Below, in pieces: positions 41,323-50,420 of a stretch of 64,000 bases of DNA. Location of the stretch: the NCBI RefSeq assembly GCF_014384785.1, contig NZ_JACRSU010000001.1:124001-188000 (forward strand), given 5' to 3'. Source of the DNA: Congzhengia minquanensis (lineage in GTDB: Bacteria > Bacillota > Clostridia > UBA1381 > UBA9506). A model generated the notes under the pieces. It searched no databases. It was given only the letters and a program-made list of their open reading frames with translations, and was not told the origin of the DNA. A program made the position numbers and the translations under genes. Each line of letters opens with the position of its first letter. Within the stretch, counting starts at the first letter, position 1.

Positions 41323-41342
41323 AAAATGACCTCCTGAATTTC

Positions 41343-41384
41343 ATATGCGGAAATATCCTATCCAAATAGAACATTTCCGCATAT
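41343..41384. repeat. 12-bp inverted repeat in the ABC operon leader
   Basis: ATATGCGGAAAT (41343-41354) and ATTTCCGCATAT (41373-41384) are perfect inverted copies 18 bases apart, just upstream of the ribosome site of the ATPase gene. No T run follows. It is either an operator or a 5' mRNA hairpin. Confidence 0.75.
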
Positions 41385-41429
41385 ATTGTATCATATCATG
41401 TTATTGTGTTTGTGAACAAACCGTTAATT

Positions 41430-43223
41430 TTAATTTTTTTCTTCCGGCAAATCCAGCTTAATGTGAAGCTCAGCAAGCTGTTTTTCGTCCACAGTTCCCG
41501 GCGCCTCGGACATAAGCTCCGACGCGTCTTTCACTTTCGGGAAAGCAATAACATCGCGGATGGAATCACGTCCGGCAAGCAGCATTACCAGCCGGTCTAA
41601 GCCGTAGGCCATGCCGCCGTGAGGGGGCGTGCCATACTGGAAGGCACCCATTAAAAATCCAAACCGTTCCCATGCTTCCTCTTTGGTGAAGCCAAGCTTT
41701 TCAAACATTTTCTGCTGAAGCTCGGTGTTAAAAATACGCAGGCTGCCGCCGCCAACCTCTGTTCCGTTATACACCATGTCATATGCTTTTGCGCGGACTT
41801 TTGCCGGGTCTGTGTCTAAAAGCGGAATGTCTTCGTCTTTCGGCATGGTGAACGGATGGTGTTTTGCAACAAACCGTTTTTCCTCTTCGCTGTACTCAAA
41901 TAACGGAAAATCTGTTACCCACAAAAGGTCGCAGGAATTTTTATCAATCAGGTCAAACCGTTTTGCAAGCTCTAAACGAAGCGCTCCCAGCGCGTCATAA
42001 ACAATTTCATTTTTGTCGGCCACAATCATAATGATGTCGCCAACCTCTGCCTCCATACGGGAAAGTATGCCGTCAATCTGCTCCTGAGAGAAGAATTTTG
42101 TAATGGGAGATTTTAATTCGTTCTCGCCAATTACAATCCAGGCAAGGCCTTTGGCGCGGTAGGTTTTCACAAAGTCTACCAACCCGTCTAAATCGCGGCG
42201 GGAAAACTTTGCGTCTCCGCCCTTGCAGTTAATCGCACGGACGCTGCCGCCCTTTTTCACCACGTCGGTGAACACTTTAAATTCACTGTTTGCCACAATG
42301 TCTGAAATGTCTTTCAGTTCTAAACCAAACCGTGTGTCAGGCTTGTCGGATCCAAACCGGTCCATTGCCTCCTGATAAGGAATTCTTCTAAAAGGCGTTT
42401 TTAAGTCAATGTCCTTCAGTTCTTTAAACAGCCGTTTCATCATTCCCTCGTTGATCGACATTACGTCGTCTTCGTTTACAAAAGACATTTCCAGGTCAAT
42501 CTGGGTGAATTCCGGCTGACGGTCTGCCCTTAAATCCTCGTCGCGGAAGCATTTCACAATCTGATAATACCGGTCCATTCCCGAAAGCATTAAAAGCTGT
42601 TTATAAAGCTGGGGAGACTGCGGCAGCGCGTAAAACGAGCCGGGGTGAACACGGCTGGGCACCAAATAGTCCCTCGCGCCCTCTGGTGTGGACTTTTGCA
42701 GCATAGGCGTTTCAATTTCCAAAAAGCCGTTTTCGTCATAATAGCTGCGGGCAATTTTACACACGTTGTGACGCAGTTCCATTAAGCGCTGCATATCGGG
42801 CCTTCTTAAATCCAGGTATCTGTATTTTAAACGGACCTCTTCCCTTACATTGCTGTTTTCTTCAATGTAAATCGGGGGTGTTTCCGCTTTGGACAAAATA
42901 CGCAGTTCGCTCATTCTAACCTCAATTCGGCCGGTTTTAATTTTATCGTTTACGGTGTCTTCATCACGCTTTACAACCTCGCCCAAAGCGGCCAGCACAT
43001 ATTCACTGCGCACCATGTCTGCCTTTTGAAACACCTCTTCGCCGTCTTCAATCCGTGCCACAAGCTGCAAAATTCCCGAGCGGTCGCGCAAATCAATAAA
43101 AATTACGCCGCCTAAGTTACGGTAAACCTGAACCCAGCCCATTACGGTTACTTTCTTGCCTACATCTTCAAGCGTCAGCTCACCGCAGCGGTGGGTGCGC
43201 TTTAGTCCAACCATTGTCTCCAT
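41430..43223 (-). CDS. aspS: Aspartyl-tRNA synthetase
   Basis: A 597-residue bacterial-type AspRS with an N-terminal OB anticodon domain (VTVMGWVQVYRNLGG), class II core (RYLDLRRPDMQ motif 1 region, CFRDEDLRADRQPEFTQID motif 2, GLDRLVMLLAG motif 3) and the GAD insertion. The ATG at 43221-43223 is preferred because GGAGG lies 11 bases upstream, inside the first codons of a longer reading. Co-transcribed with hisS, as is common in Firmicutes. Confidence 0.97.
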   Translation of the reverse strand: METMVGLKRTHRCGELTLEDVGKKVTVMGWVQVYRNLGGVIFIDLRDRSGILQLVARIEDGEEVFQKADMVRSEYVLAALGEVVKRDEDTVNDKIKTGRIEVRMSELRILSKAETPPIYIEENSNVREEVRLKYRYLDLRRPDMQRLMELRHNVCKIARSYYDENGFLEIETPMLQKSTPEGARDYLVPSRVHPGSFYALPQSPQLYKQLLMLSGMDRYYQIVKCFRDEDLRADRQPEFTQIDLEMSFVNEDDVMSINEGMMKRLFKELKDIDLKTPFRRIPYQEAMDRFGSDKPDTRFGLELKDISDIVANSEFKVFTDVVKKGGSVRAINCKGGDAKFSRRDLDGLVDFVKTYRAKGLAWIVIGENELKSPITKFFSQEQIDGILSRMEAEVGDIIMIVADKNEIVYDALGALRLELAKRFDLIDKNSCDLLWVTDFPLFEYSEEEKRFVAKHHPFTMPKDEDIPLLDTDPAKVRAKAYDMVYNGTEVGGGSLRIFNTELQQKMFEKLGFTKEEAWERFGFLMGAFQYGTPPHGGMAYGLDRLVMLLAGRDSIRDVIAFPKVKDASELMSEAPGTVDEKQLAELHIKLDLPEEKN

Positions 43224-43246
43224 GCTTATTCGTTCCTCCATTTATT

Positions 43247-44512
43247 TTATCTTGTCATTGTATTCGTCTTAATAAATTCTGCCAAATGATCAAACGGCAC
43301 GTTATCTGTTTCTCCGGTCTGCATATTTTTCACAGACGCGCTTTTCGCTGCAATGTCATCGTCGCCAATCACCGCCGAAAACTGCGCGCCAGTTTTATTG
43401 GCATATTTCATCTGGGCTTTCACACTGCGCGACAAATAGTCCCGCTCGGCACTGATGCCGGCGTTTCGCAGGCCGTAAACCAGTTTTTGCACAAACAAAT
43501 CTGCCTGCTCCCCAACGTTTGCAATAAAAATATCCGGCCGTTCCAGGTTCTCCGGAATCAGGTCAAGGCTTTCTAAAACCAGCAAGAGCCGCTCTAAGCC
43601 CATGGCAAAGCCAACGCCCGTCATTTCAGGGCCGCCGATTTCGGCAATCAGCCCGTTATACCGTCCGCCTCCACAGATGGTGCCCTCGGAACCCTTGTTT
43701 TTCGAGATAATTTCAAACACGGTTTTCGTGTAGTAATCCAACCCTCGCACAATTGTGGCGTCAATCTGATATGGAATTTCCATCACTTCAAGATAGCGCT
43801 TTAATTGCTCAAAATGCGCCGCGCAGTCTTCACAAATATTGTCTAACAATACTGGCGCATGGTTGTAAATCGCCTTACAGGATTTCACCTTGCAATCTAA
43901 AATGCGAAGCGGGTTTTTCTCATACCGCTGGCGGCAGGTTTCGCACAGCTCGCCTAAATGAGGTTTAAAAAACGCTTTTAACTTTTCGTTATAGGCCGAC
44001 CTGCATTTTGGGCAGCCAATGCTGTTAATGTTCAGTTCAATTCCCGTAACGTTTAAGCGGGAAAACACCTGCATAGCAAGAGAAATCACCTCAGCGTCTA
44101 CGGCCGCGGTGTCCGCACCCATTACCTCAACACCAAACTGGTGAAACTCTCTAAGGCGGCCTGCTTGGGGTTTTTCGTAACGAAAACAAGGATATAAATA
44201 ATACAATTTGGTAGGCTGGGGCTGTGCGTAAAGCGAACTCTCCACAAAGCTTCTTACAATTGGCGAGGTGCCTTCGGGCCGCAACGTTACGCTCCGGCCG
44301 CCCTTGTCCAAAAACGTATACATCTCTTTTTGCACCACATCTGTGGTGTCACCCACGCCGCGCTCGAATAGCTCGGTGCTTTCAAACATGGGCGTTCTGA
44401 TTTCCTTATAGCCAAACTCCAAACAAATCTCTTTAATTTTATCTTCTATCAAATGCCATCGGTAGCTTTCAGACGGCAAAATATCGTGTGTACCGCGGGG
44501 GGCAATAATCAT
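43247..44512 (-). CDS. hisS: Histidyl-tRNA synthetase
   Basis: A 421-residue class II synthetase. Motif 1 region PRGTHDILPSESYRW at the start, motif 2 LRPEGTSPIVR then FRYEKPQAGRLREFHQFGVE, the His-A motif RGLDYYTKTVFEI near 258, and the C-terminal anticodon domain. ATG at 44510-44512 with AAAGG 11 bases upstream; a GTG three codons earlier abuts the ribosome site. Its own promoter lies right upstream. Confidence 0.97.
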   Translation of the reverse strand: MIIAPRGTHDILPSESYRWHLIEDKIKEICLEFGYKEIRTPMFESTELFERGVGDTTDVVQKEMYTFLDKGGRSVTLRPEGTSPIVRSFVESSLYAQPQPTKLYYLYPCFRYEKPQAGRLREFHQFGVEVMGADTAAVDAEVISLAMQVFSRLNVTGIELNINSIGCPKCRSAYNEKLKAFFKPHLGELCETCRQRYEKNPLRILDCKVKSCKAIYNHAPVLLDNICEDCAAHFEQLKRYLEVMEIPYQIDATIVRGLDYYTKTVFEIISKNKGSEGTICGGGRYNGLIAEIGGPEMTGVGFAMGLERLLLVLESLDLIPENLERPDIFIANVGEQADLFVQKLVYGLRNAGISAERDYLSRSVKAQMKYANKTGAQFSAVIGDDDIAAKSASVKNMQTGETDNVPFDHLAEFIKTNTMTR

Positions 44513-44560
44513 GTTTTTCACAACCTTTCACAGGGGACAAAAATACAAACAATTTTAATT

Positions 44561-44589
44561 ATTATATCACAATTTTTCCCAAAATGCAA
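44561..44589 (-). promoter_or_regulatory. Promoter of hisS-aspS
   Basis: Minus-strand TTGCAT (44584-44589), 17-base spacer, TATAAT (44561-44566), within six bases of the smc stop codon. No T-box-like leader is present (about 45 bases). Confidence 0.8.
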
Positions 44590-44594
44590 ATATT

Positions 44595-47500
44595 TTACTC
44601 TGCAATTTCATCTAAATGAAGCGTAAGCAGCTTTGAAACGCCTTTTTCCTGCATGGTAACACCGTAAATTACATCGGCGGCTTCCATCGTGCCGCGCCTG
44701 TGGGTTACAACAATAAACTGTGTGTTGCCGCTGTAGCGCTTAATATAGTCTGCAAAGCGATAAACATTCACATCGTCTAAAGCCGCCTCAATTTCGTCTA
44801 AAAAGCAAAAGGGCGTAGGGCGGGTTTTCAAAATGGCAAACAACAGCGCAATGGCAGAAAGCGCCCGCTCCCCGCCGGACAAAAGGGAAAGGCTTTGCAG
44901 TTTTTTCCCCGGAGGCTGCACGTCAATGTTAATGCCGCTTTCTAAAATATTATCCGGGTCTTCTAAGGTGAGCGCCGCAGTTCCGCCGCCAAACAACTCT
45001 GTAAACGTCCCTTTAAAATAACCTGCAATTTCACGAAACTTTTCTTCAAACTCTGTCCGCATTACCTTTGTCATGTCGGTGATAATGCCGGTCAGGTCTT
45101 TTTGTGCTTTCAGCAAATCGTCCCGCTGTCCGCTTAAAAATTCATATCGTTCAGAAACGGCTTTATATTCTTCAATTGCATCTACATTTACGTTGCCAAG
45201 GCCGCTGATTTTACGCTTTAAAGAAACAATCTCCTTAGAAACCTCCTGAGGCGTGCCCAGCTCTTTTTTGTAAGGAAGCGCATCGGAATAGGTCAGCTCA
45301 TATTCCTCCCAAAGGTTGTTAATGGTGTTTTCCAGCTCTGTTTCTGCTTTTACCTTTCTTTGCGAAAGTCTGCCCTGCTCGTCTGTTAGGGTAAACACAT
45401 CTTCCCTTAACGCTTTTATTTCGGCAAGCAGCGCCCTGTCTTTTTCGTCAAAATCCTTTTTCTCCGTTTGAAGCTTTGTGTTTTCTTCGTCCAAACGTGC
45501 AACCTCTGCCGCGCCAGCCTCTGTTTCTTGCTGCTTCTGCTCAATTTCCAAAAGCAAGCTTTTGTTCTTCTCGTTAATATCTTCAATTTCGCTTTCGTGC
45601 AAAGCCGCATTGGTTTCACAGGAGGAAATTTCCTCAGCAAGCTGAGACAGCCTTGCGGAAATGACCTCTAAGTCTTTCACTACGCCAGACCGCAAAATAT
45701 TCTGCTGGGTAATCTGTTCCGAAATCTCCTGTTTTTTTGCAATGGCCTCGGCCACGCCGGACTCCTTTTGCTGAATCTCATCGTGTTTTTCAGAAATTAA
45801 CTGTTCTTTTTCGACAATTTCCTGTTCAATTTCTGCCTGACGCGAAACGGTTTCTGCAATTTTTGCATCTAAGCTCTGCAGTTCTTCTTCCACACGCCGC
45901 CTTGCCGTGTCAATTTGGTTCAACAAAAGTTCGTTGTGAGATTTATCACGCTCTAAAATCAAAATCCCACCGCTGTTGTCGGAAATCGCCTCTGCGGTTT
46001 TTTTCATCTCCTCCGCAGTTTTTGCAATGGCGGTATTAAGTGCCTTTTCCTCGTCTTCAAGCGTTTCAATTTGCCGTGCAAGCTTTGGAATCTCTTCGGC
46101 TAAGGATTTTATTTCATTTTCGCGCCCCATCAGCGACGCCTGTCGGTAAAAGCTTCCGCCGGACAAGGAACCGCCCACATTCAGCAATTCGCCCTCTAAG
46201 GTTACTAAGCGGTGGGTGTTCTTAAACTTTTTAGATATGGCAATGGCATGGTCAATATTGTCGATAACCGCCGTTTTTGCCAACAAAAATTTCACCACGG
46301 GCAAAAACTGTTTTTCGCAGGTTACAAGGTCGCAGGCCATGCCCAAAAAGCCGTCTTCTCCTGCAAGCTTTGCTTCCGGCTCCTTATATTTTAACGAAGA
46401 CAGGGGCAAAAACGTTGCCCGGCCTGCGTTTTTTGATTTTAAGCACGCAATGGCCTGCTTTGCGTCGTTTTCTGACTTCACCACGATGTTTTGAACCGCG
46501 CCGCCCAAGGCAATTTCAATGGCGGTGTTATAGTTTGCAGGCACTTTTATCAGTTTTGAAACAGGGCCATAGATTTGGACAGACGCAAGCGCACCGTTTT
46601 CATGCTCCCGCAAAACGGTTTTAACCGATTTTGCATACCCCTCGAAGCTCTGTTCCATGGTTTCCAAAAGCTTTCTGCGAGACCGTTTTTCGCTCAAGGA
46701 TATGGTCAGGCTGCTGCGCTCCTGCCGCATCCGGCTCATGTCGTTTTCTTGCCTTTGCCGTGTTTCACGCAGCATTTCCAGCTCCTGTTCAGTTTTTTCC
46801 CCAAAGGCTGCTTTGCGCTGAATTTCTGCTTCAATCTCTCTATTTTTATTAAAAATGCTCTGCCGCTCGCCGCTGCGGTCGCTCGCCTCGCTCTCTATGG
46901 TTTCTTTCCGTGCAAGATAGCTATCCCGTGTAATTTTCTGATTGGAAAGGGCAATTTTCAGTTCACTCAGCCGCTCAATCTGCACGGCTACAAAGCTGTT
47001 CAGTTCTTCAATTTCACTGTTTTGTTCCCCGGCGCCGCTTTCAGCTAAGACACTCAGCTCTGTTAATCGGTCGATTTCTTCCTCAATTTGTAAAAGCGTT
47101 TTTTCTTTTTCTGCGGCTTCCTGCTCTGTGCCGCTTCTCTGGGTTAAAAGCGCTTCTTTTTTTCCCATAATTTCTTTCAGTTCGTTTTGAATGCGCTCCG
47201 TCAGCGTCTCATTTCCTGCAATGGTGTTTTTTAAAATATCAATTTCACCTTTTTTAATAGAGATGCTTTCAGAAAGCTCCCGGGTTTTACGGGATGTTTC
47301 CTGGGCTGATTCCTCTCTGTCCCGCGCCGCCTGGTAGAATTCTGCCTGGGTGCGCTCCGCATTATCAGCCGCATTTTTTGCTTCTTCCAGCTGTTTTGTA
47401 ACAACGCCCAGCTTTTCGTCCAGCCCGCCGATTACATCGTTCGCGCCCTCAATAATCCGAAGCGCGTCGTTAACCTCATAGGTTTTCAGTTCCTCTTTAA

Positions 47501-48152
47501 AGGTCAAATATTTTTTTGCCTTTTCCGACTGAATTTTTAAAGGCTCCACCCGGTCCTCAAGCTCCGCAATAATGTCGTAAACGCGGTCTAAATTTTCGTT
47601 GGTGCGGACGAGCTTGCGCTGCGCCTCTTCCTTTCTGTACCGATATTTTGAAATGCCGGCGGCCTCTTCAAAAATCTGTCTTCTGTCGTCCGATTTTGAG
47701 GATAAAATTTCCTCAATTTTTCCCTGTCCCACCATGGAATAGCCGTCGCGGCCAAGACCTGTATCCATAAAAATTTCGTGAATGTCTTTTAAACGGCAGG
47801 CAGACTTGTTAATCATGTATTGGCTTTCGCCGGACAAAAACACCTTTCTGGTGACCTCTACCTCGTCGAATTCAATGTGGAAAGTTCTGTCTGAATTGTC
47901 CAAAATCAGCGTAACCTCCGCAAATCCCATGGGGTTTCTCTTTTGCGTGCCGCTGAAAATAACATCCTCCATCTTTGCTCCGCGGAGCATTTTTGCGCTC
48001 TGTTCGCCCAGAACCCAGCGAACCGCGTCAGAAATATTGCTTTTTCCGCTGCCGTTAGGACCGACAATTGCGGTAATTCCGTTTGAGAAGCTCAGCGATA
48101 TTTTATCGGCAAACGATTTAAAGCCGTTGATTTTTATTCCTTTAAGACGCAT
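44595..48152 (-). CDS. smc: Chromosome segregation protein SMC
   Basis: An 1185-residue condensin subunit. Walker A VGPNGSGKSNISDA near residue 31, two long coiled coils (about 165-500 and 670-1000) around a hinge (about 515-640, SVQIYGPVSKLIKVP), and the C-terminal head with LSLLSGGERALSAIALLFA and Walker B PFCFLDEIEAALD. It works with ScpA and ScpB, encoded at 9756-11058. It overlaps the radical SAM gene by 11 bases and ends the plsX-acpP-rnc-smc run; ftsY, the usual next gene, does not follow. Confidence 0.97.
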   Translation of the reverse strand: MRLKGIKINGFKSFADKISLSFSNGITAIVGPNGSGKSNISDAVRWVLGEQSAKMLRGAKMEDVIFSGTQKRNPMGFAEVTLILDNSDRTFHIEFDEVEVTRKVFLSGESQYMINKSACRLKDIHEIFMDTGLGRDGYSMVGQGKIEEILSSKSDDRRQIFEEAAGISKYRYRKEEAQRKLVRTNENLDRVYDIIAELEDRVEPLKIQSEKAKKYLTFKEELKTYEVNDALRIIEGANDVIGGLDEKLGVVTKQLEEAKNAADNAERTQAEFYQAARDREESAQETSRKTRELSESISIKKGEIDILKNTIAGNETLTERIQNELKEIMGKKEALLTQRSGTEQEAAEKEKTLLQIEEEIDRLTELSVLAESGAGEQNSEIEELNSFVAVQIERLSELKIALSNQKITRDSYLARKETIESEASDRSGERQSIFNKNREIEAEIQRKAAFGEKTEQELEMLRETRQRQENDMSRMRQERSSLTISLSEKRSRRKLLETMEQSFEGYAKSVKTVLREHENGALASVQIYGPVSKLIKVPANYNTAIEIALGGAVQNIVVKSENDAKQAIACLKSKNAGRATFLPLSSLKYKEPEAKLAGEDGFLGMACDLVTCEKQFLPVVKFLLAKTAVIDNIDHAIAISKKFKNTHRLVTLEGELLNVGGSLSGGSFYRQASLMGRENEIKSLAEEIPKLARQIETLEDEEKALNTAIAKTAEEMKKTAEAISDNSGGILILERDKSHNELLLNQIDTARRRVEEELQSLDAKIAETVSRQAEIEQEIVEKEQLISEKHDEIQQKESGVAEAIAKKQEISEQITQQNILRSGVVKDLEVISARLSQLAEEISSCETNAALHESEIEDINEKNKSLLLEIEQKQQETEAGAAEVARLDEENTKLQTEKKDFDEKDRALLAEIKALREDVFTLTDEQGRLSQRKVKAETELENTINNLWEEYELTYSDALPYKKELGTPQEVSKEIVSLKRKISGLGNVNVDAIEEYKAVSERYEFLSGQRDDLLKAQKDLTGIITDMTKVMRTEFEEKFREIAGYFKGTFTELFGGGTAALTLEDPDNILESGINIDVQPPGKKLQSLSLLSGGERALSAIALLFAILKTRPTPFCFLDEIEAALDDVNVYRFADYIKRYSGNTQFIVVTHRRGTMEAADVIYGVTMQEKGVSKLLTLHLDEIAE

Positions 48153-49152
48153 GTTCCGCCGCCTTTCCTGTGACTAGTTTAAATTTCTGCGGCAAGACGG
48201 TTTCGTCCTGCACAAATTTTATGGTATAGCCCAATTGCTTCATTTTTTTTATATTTGCTTTGTTGTTCCCCACAAATGCGGAAAGCGAACGGGGATTTAC
48301 GGCAATTAAGCAGTCCTGGTGCACCGCTTCCTTTAATCTGCAAAAATTAAGTTCGCTTTGCACCAGCTCGCCGAATGCCGGGTGATAAGGCCCGGCAACC
48401 ACGTCGTTTTCGGGACGGATATTGTCTGACGACATGAGCCCCATACGGATCACTGCAATGTTATTTTGGTCAAACATCTGCTTTAAACCGGCGCAGAGCA
48501 CAACCGCCTCCTCCAGGCTCTGGGGCACATACTTCCCCGCTTCATAGAGCTTTGCAAGATAGGTACCCTTTAACACCAAAGTGGGATATATCCGCACGCA
48601 GGAGGGGGTAAGGTCAATGATTTGTTTTGCCGTTTCGCGGCTTTTTTCCACCGTGTCTTCAAAAAGCCCCGTCATCATTTGAAGTCCCAGCTTTAAGCCG
48701 CCCGAAATGATAAGCTCAGAAGCACGGACGGTGTCTTGACTGGTGTGCCCCCTGTGGTTTGCTGCAAGCACCCTGTTGTCCATAGACTGGGCGCCCAGCT
48801 CAACCGTTGTCACACCGTAGGCTTTTAGCATGGAAACGGTTTCTGCATCAATATAATCCGGCCGGGTAGACAGCCTGACAGACGTTACGCTGCCCTCTTT
48901 CACATAACCGTATGCCACCGAAAGCAGCTGCCGCTGCAGCTCCTTTTCAATTCCTGTGAAGCTTCCGCCGAAAAAGCCAATTTCAACATTTGCCCCTTTC
49001 GGCACAGTTTTTAAAGAGTCGTTAATAATTTCGTCCGCTTTTTGGGGCGTTACCGTTTCGCTGTGCCCGGTAATTTTCCGCTGGTTGCAGAAAGAGCAGT
49101 CGTTAGGGCAGCCCATGTGCGGCACAAAAATCGGGATTGTTTTATGCTTCAT
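48142..49152 (-). CDS. Elp3-like radical SAM protein
   Basis: A 336-residue radical SAM enzyme with cluster motif CPNDCSFCNQ near residue 14, GFFGGSFTGI near 62 and STRPDYID near 97, in the Elp3/YhcC-like family. Located between rnc and smc, its usual place in clostridia. It may modify tRNA, as Elp3 does, but lacks the acetyltransferase domain; the true reaction is unknown. The ATG at 49150-49152 overlaps the rnc stop (TGATG). Confidence 0.9.
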   Translation of the reverse strand: MKHKTIPIFVPHMGCPNDCSFCNQRKITGHSETVTPQKADEIINDSLKTVPKGANVEIGFFGGSFTGIEKELQRQLLSVAYGYVKEGSVTSVRLSTRPDYIDAETVSMLKAYGVTTVELGAQSMDNRVLAANHRGHTSQDTVRASELIISGGLKLGLQMMTGLFEDTVEKSRETAKQIIDLTPSCVRIYPTLVLKGTYLAKLYEAGKYVPQSLEEAVVLCAGLKQMFDQNNIAVIRMGLMSSDNIRPENDVVAGPYHPAFGELVQSELNFCRLKEAVHQDCLIAVNPRSLSAFVGNNKANIKKMKQLGYTIKFVQDETVLPQKFKLVTGKAAEHAS

Positions 49153-49853
49153 CACTTTTGCTTGTCCGCTCTTGTTTTAATTAACGCGTTCTGTGCCGCC
49201 TTTTGCTCCGCTTTTTTCTTGCTGGTGCCCTCGCCCGTGCCCATTAGCGTCCCGTTTAAATAGACGTTCACCACAAACAGTTTGTCATGGTCCGGCCCAG
49301 ACTCGCTCTGCACCTCATATTTAATTTCTACGTCGCCGTTTTTCTGAACGACCTCCTGAAAATCGGTTTTATAATCTTTAAACATCTTGCCTCTCGACGC
49401 GTCTAAAATGGTTTCATAAAGCTGGCCCAAAATCCATTCCCGCACGGTTTCTAAGCTGCTGTCCAAATAAATTGCAGCAATGAGCGCTTCAAACGCGTCG
49501 GCCAAAATAGACATGCGCGTTCTTCCGCCTGTGTGTTCCTCGCCGTGTCCTAAAATCAGGTAATTGCCCAAATCAATGTTCACGGCGCACTCCCACAGGG
49601 AACGTTCGCAAACCACGGCGGCCCGCATTTTTGTCAGTTTTCCCTCCGGCAGCTTGGGAAAGTTCTCAAATATATAGCGGCTGACGACAAGTCCCAGCAC
49701 CGAGTCGCCCAAAAACTCCAGCCGCTCGTTAAACGGAATGTGTTTTGACCTGTTTTCGTTGGCGTAGGAGCTGTGCGTCAGCGCAACCTTTAAGTATTCA
49801 CAATTGGTAAATTTATAACCGATAATTTCCTGAAATTCTTTTAAAGCGTTCAT
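49152..49853 (-). CDS. rnc: Ribonuclease III
   Basis: A 233-residue double-strand RNA endonuclease that processes rRNA and some mRNAs. The catalytic signature NERLEFLGDSVLGLVVS lies near residue 42, the second metal site is in LADAFEALIAAIYLD, and a C-terminal dsRNA-binding domain starts near 158 (YKTDFQEVVQKNGDVEIKY). GAAAGGAAGGG precedes the ATG. It is separated from acpP by a 197-base structured leader whose terminator ends right at the ribosome site. Confidence 0.97.
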   Translation of the reverse strand: MNALKEFQEIIGYKFTNCEYLKVALTHSSYANENRSKHIPFNERLEFLGDSVLGLVVSRYIFENFPKLPEGKLTKMRAAVVCERSLWECAVNIDLGNYLILGHGEEHTGGRTRMSILADAFEALIAAIYLDSSLETVREWILGQLYETILDASRGKMFKDYKTDFQEVVQKNGDVEIKYEVQSESGPDHDKLFVVNVYLNGTLMGTGEGTSKKKAEQKAAQNALIKTRADKQK

Positions 49854-49867
49854 ATTCCCTTCCTTTC

Positions 49868-49892
49868 AAAACAAAAAGCAGGCATAGCCTGC
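49868..49892 (-). terminator. Terminator immediately upstream of rnc
   Basis: Stem GCAGGC/GCCTGC (49878-49892) followed on the minus strand by TTTTTGTTTT, ending at the rnc ribosome site (about 49855-49867). Confidence 0.75.
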
Positions 49893-50050
49893 CGTGCCGC
49901 CCGAATGGCGTTTTGTGCTAAAATAAAAGCACTTTTTTGTCTAAAACGAAAATAAACGCATAAATTCGCTTCTTACAAAGCTGTAGGAAACAGATTTATA
50001 CGTTCCATGCGTTTTTGGGGAGGGCCTGCAAAACAGCCCCTCCCATCTTC
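49893..50050 (-). other. Structured leader between acpP and rnc
   Basis: Several hairpins are visible in the minus-strand RNA: a GC-rich one near 50020-50045 (GGGAGGG paired with CCCTCCC), a long one with arms 49994-50004 and 49955-49965 (11 bp, one G-U) enclosing a smaller stem, and GTGCT/AGCAC near 49915-49932. No gene is visible. This is much structure for a leader of 197 bases. Confidence 0.6.
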
Positions 50051-50278
50051 TTACTGGTTGTTTTTAATATAATCAACTGCATCGTTTACAGTGATAATTT
50101 TCTCTGCTTCCGTGTCAGGGATTTCCATATCAAAAGCTTCCTCAAGCGCCATAATCAGTTCAACAACGTCTAACGAGTCGGCTCCCAAATCGTCAATAAA
50201 TGCCGTATCAGGCTTTACAGCGCTGGCATCAACGCCCAGCTGTTCCACAATAATATCGCGCACCTTTTCAAATTCCAT
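50051..50278 (-). CDS. acpP: Acyl carrier protein
   Basis: A 75-residue ACP with the phosphopantetheine site [18 protein letters not shown] (Ser36 region). ATG at 50276-50278 after GGAGGTG; an ATG five codons upstream has no ribosome site. It carries acyl chains for fatty acid and phospholipid synthesis, working with PlsX next door. Confidence 0.96.
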   Translation of the reverse strand: MEFEKVRDIIVEQLGVDASAVKPDTAFIDDLGADSLDVVELIMALEEAFDMEIPDTEAEKIITVNDAVDYIKNNQ

Positions 50279-50320
50279 TGCTTTCACCTCCAAGCCGTGA
50301 CATATGATTCCTCTTAGTTA

Positions 50321-50349
50321 TTTATATATCAAACCTATGAAGTTGTCAA
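50321..50349 (-). promoter_or_regulatory. Promoter of acpP
   Basis: Minus-strand TTGACA (50344-50349), 17-base spacer, TATAAA (50321-50326), between plsX and acpP. It would let acpP be expressed apart from plsX. Confidence 0.75.
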
Positions 50350-50420
50350 TAGGATTTTTATAAAAATTTAAAAATTTATGGTTGGTCCAATTATATAATA
50401 TGTAGAAAAGTAGGATAAGT

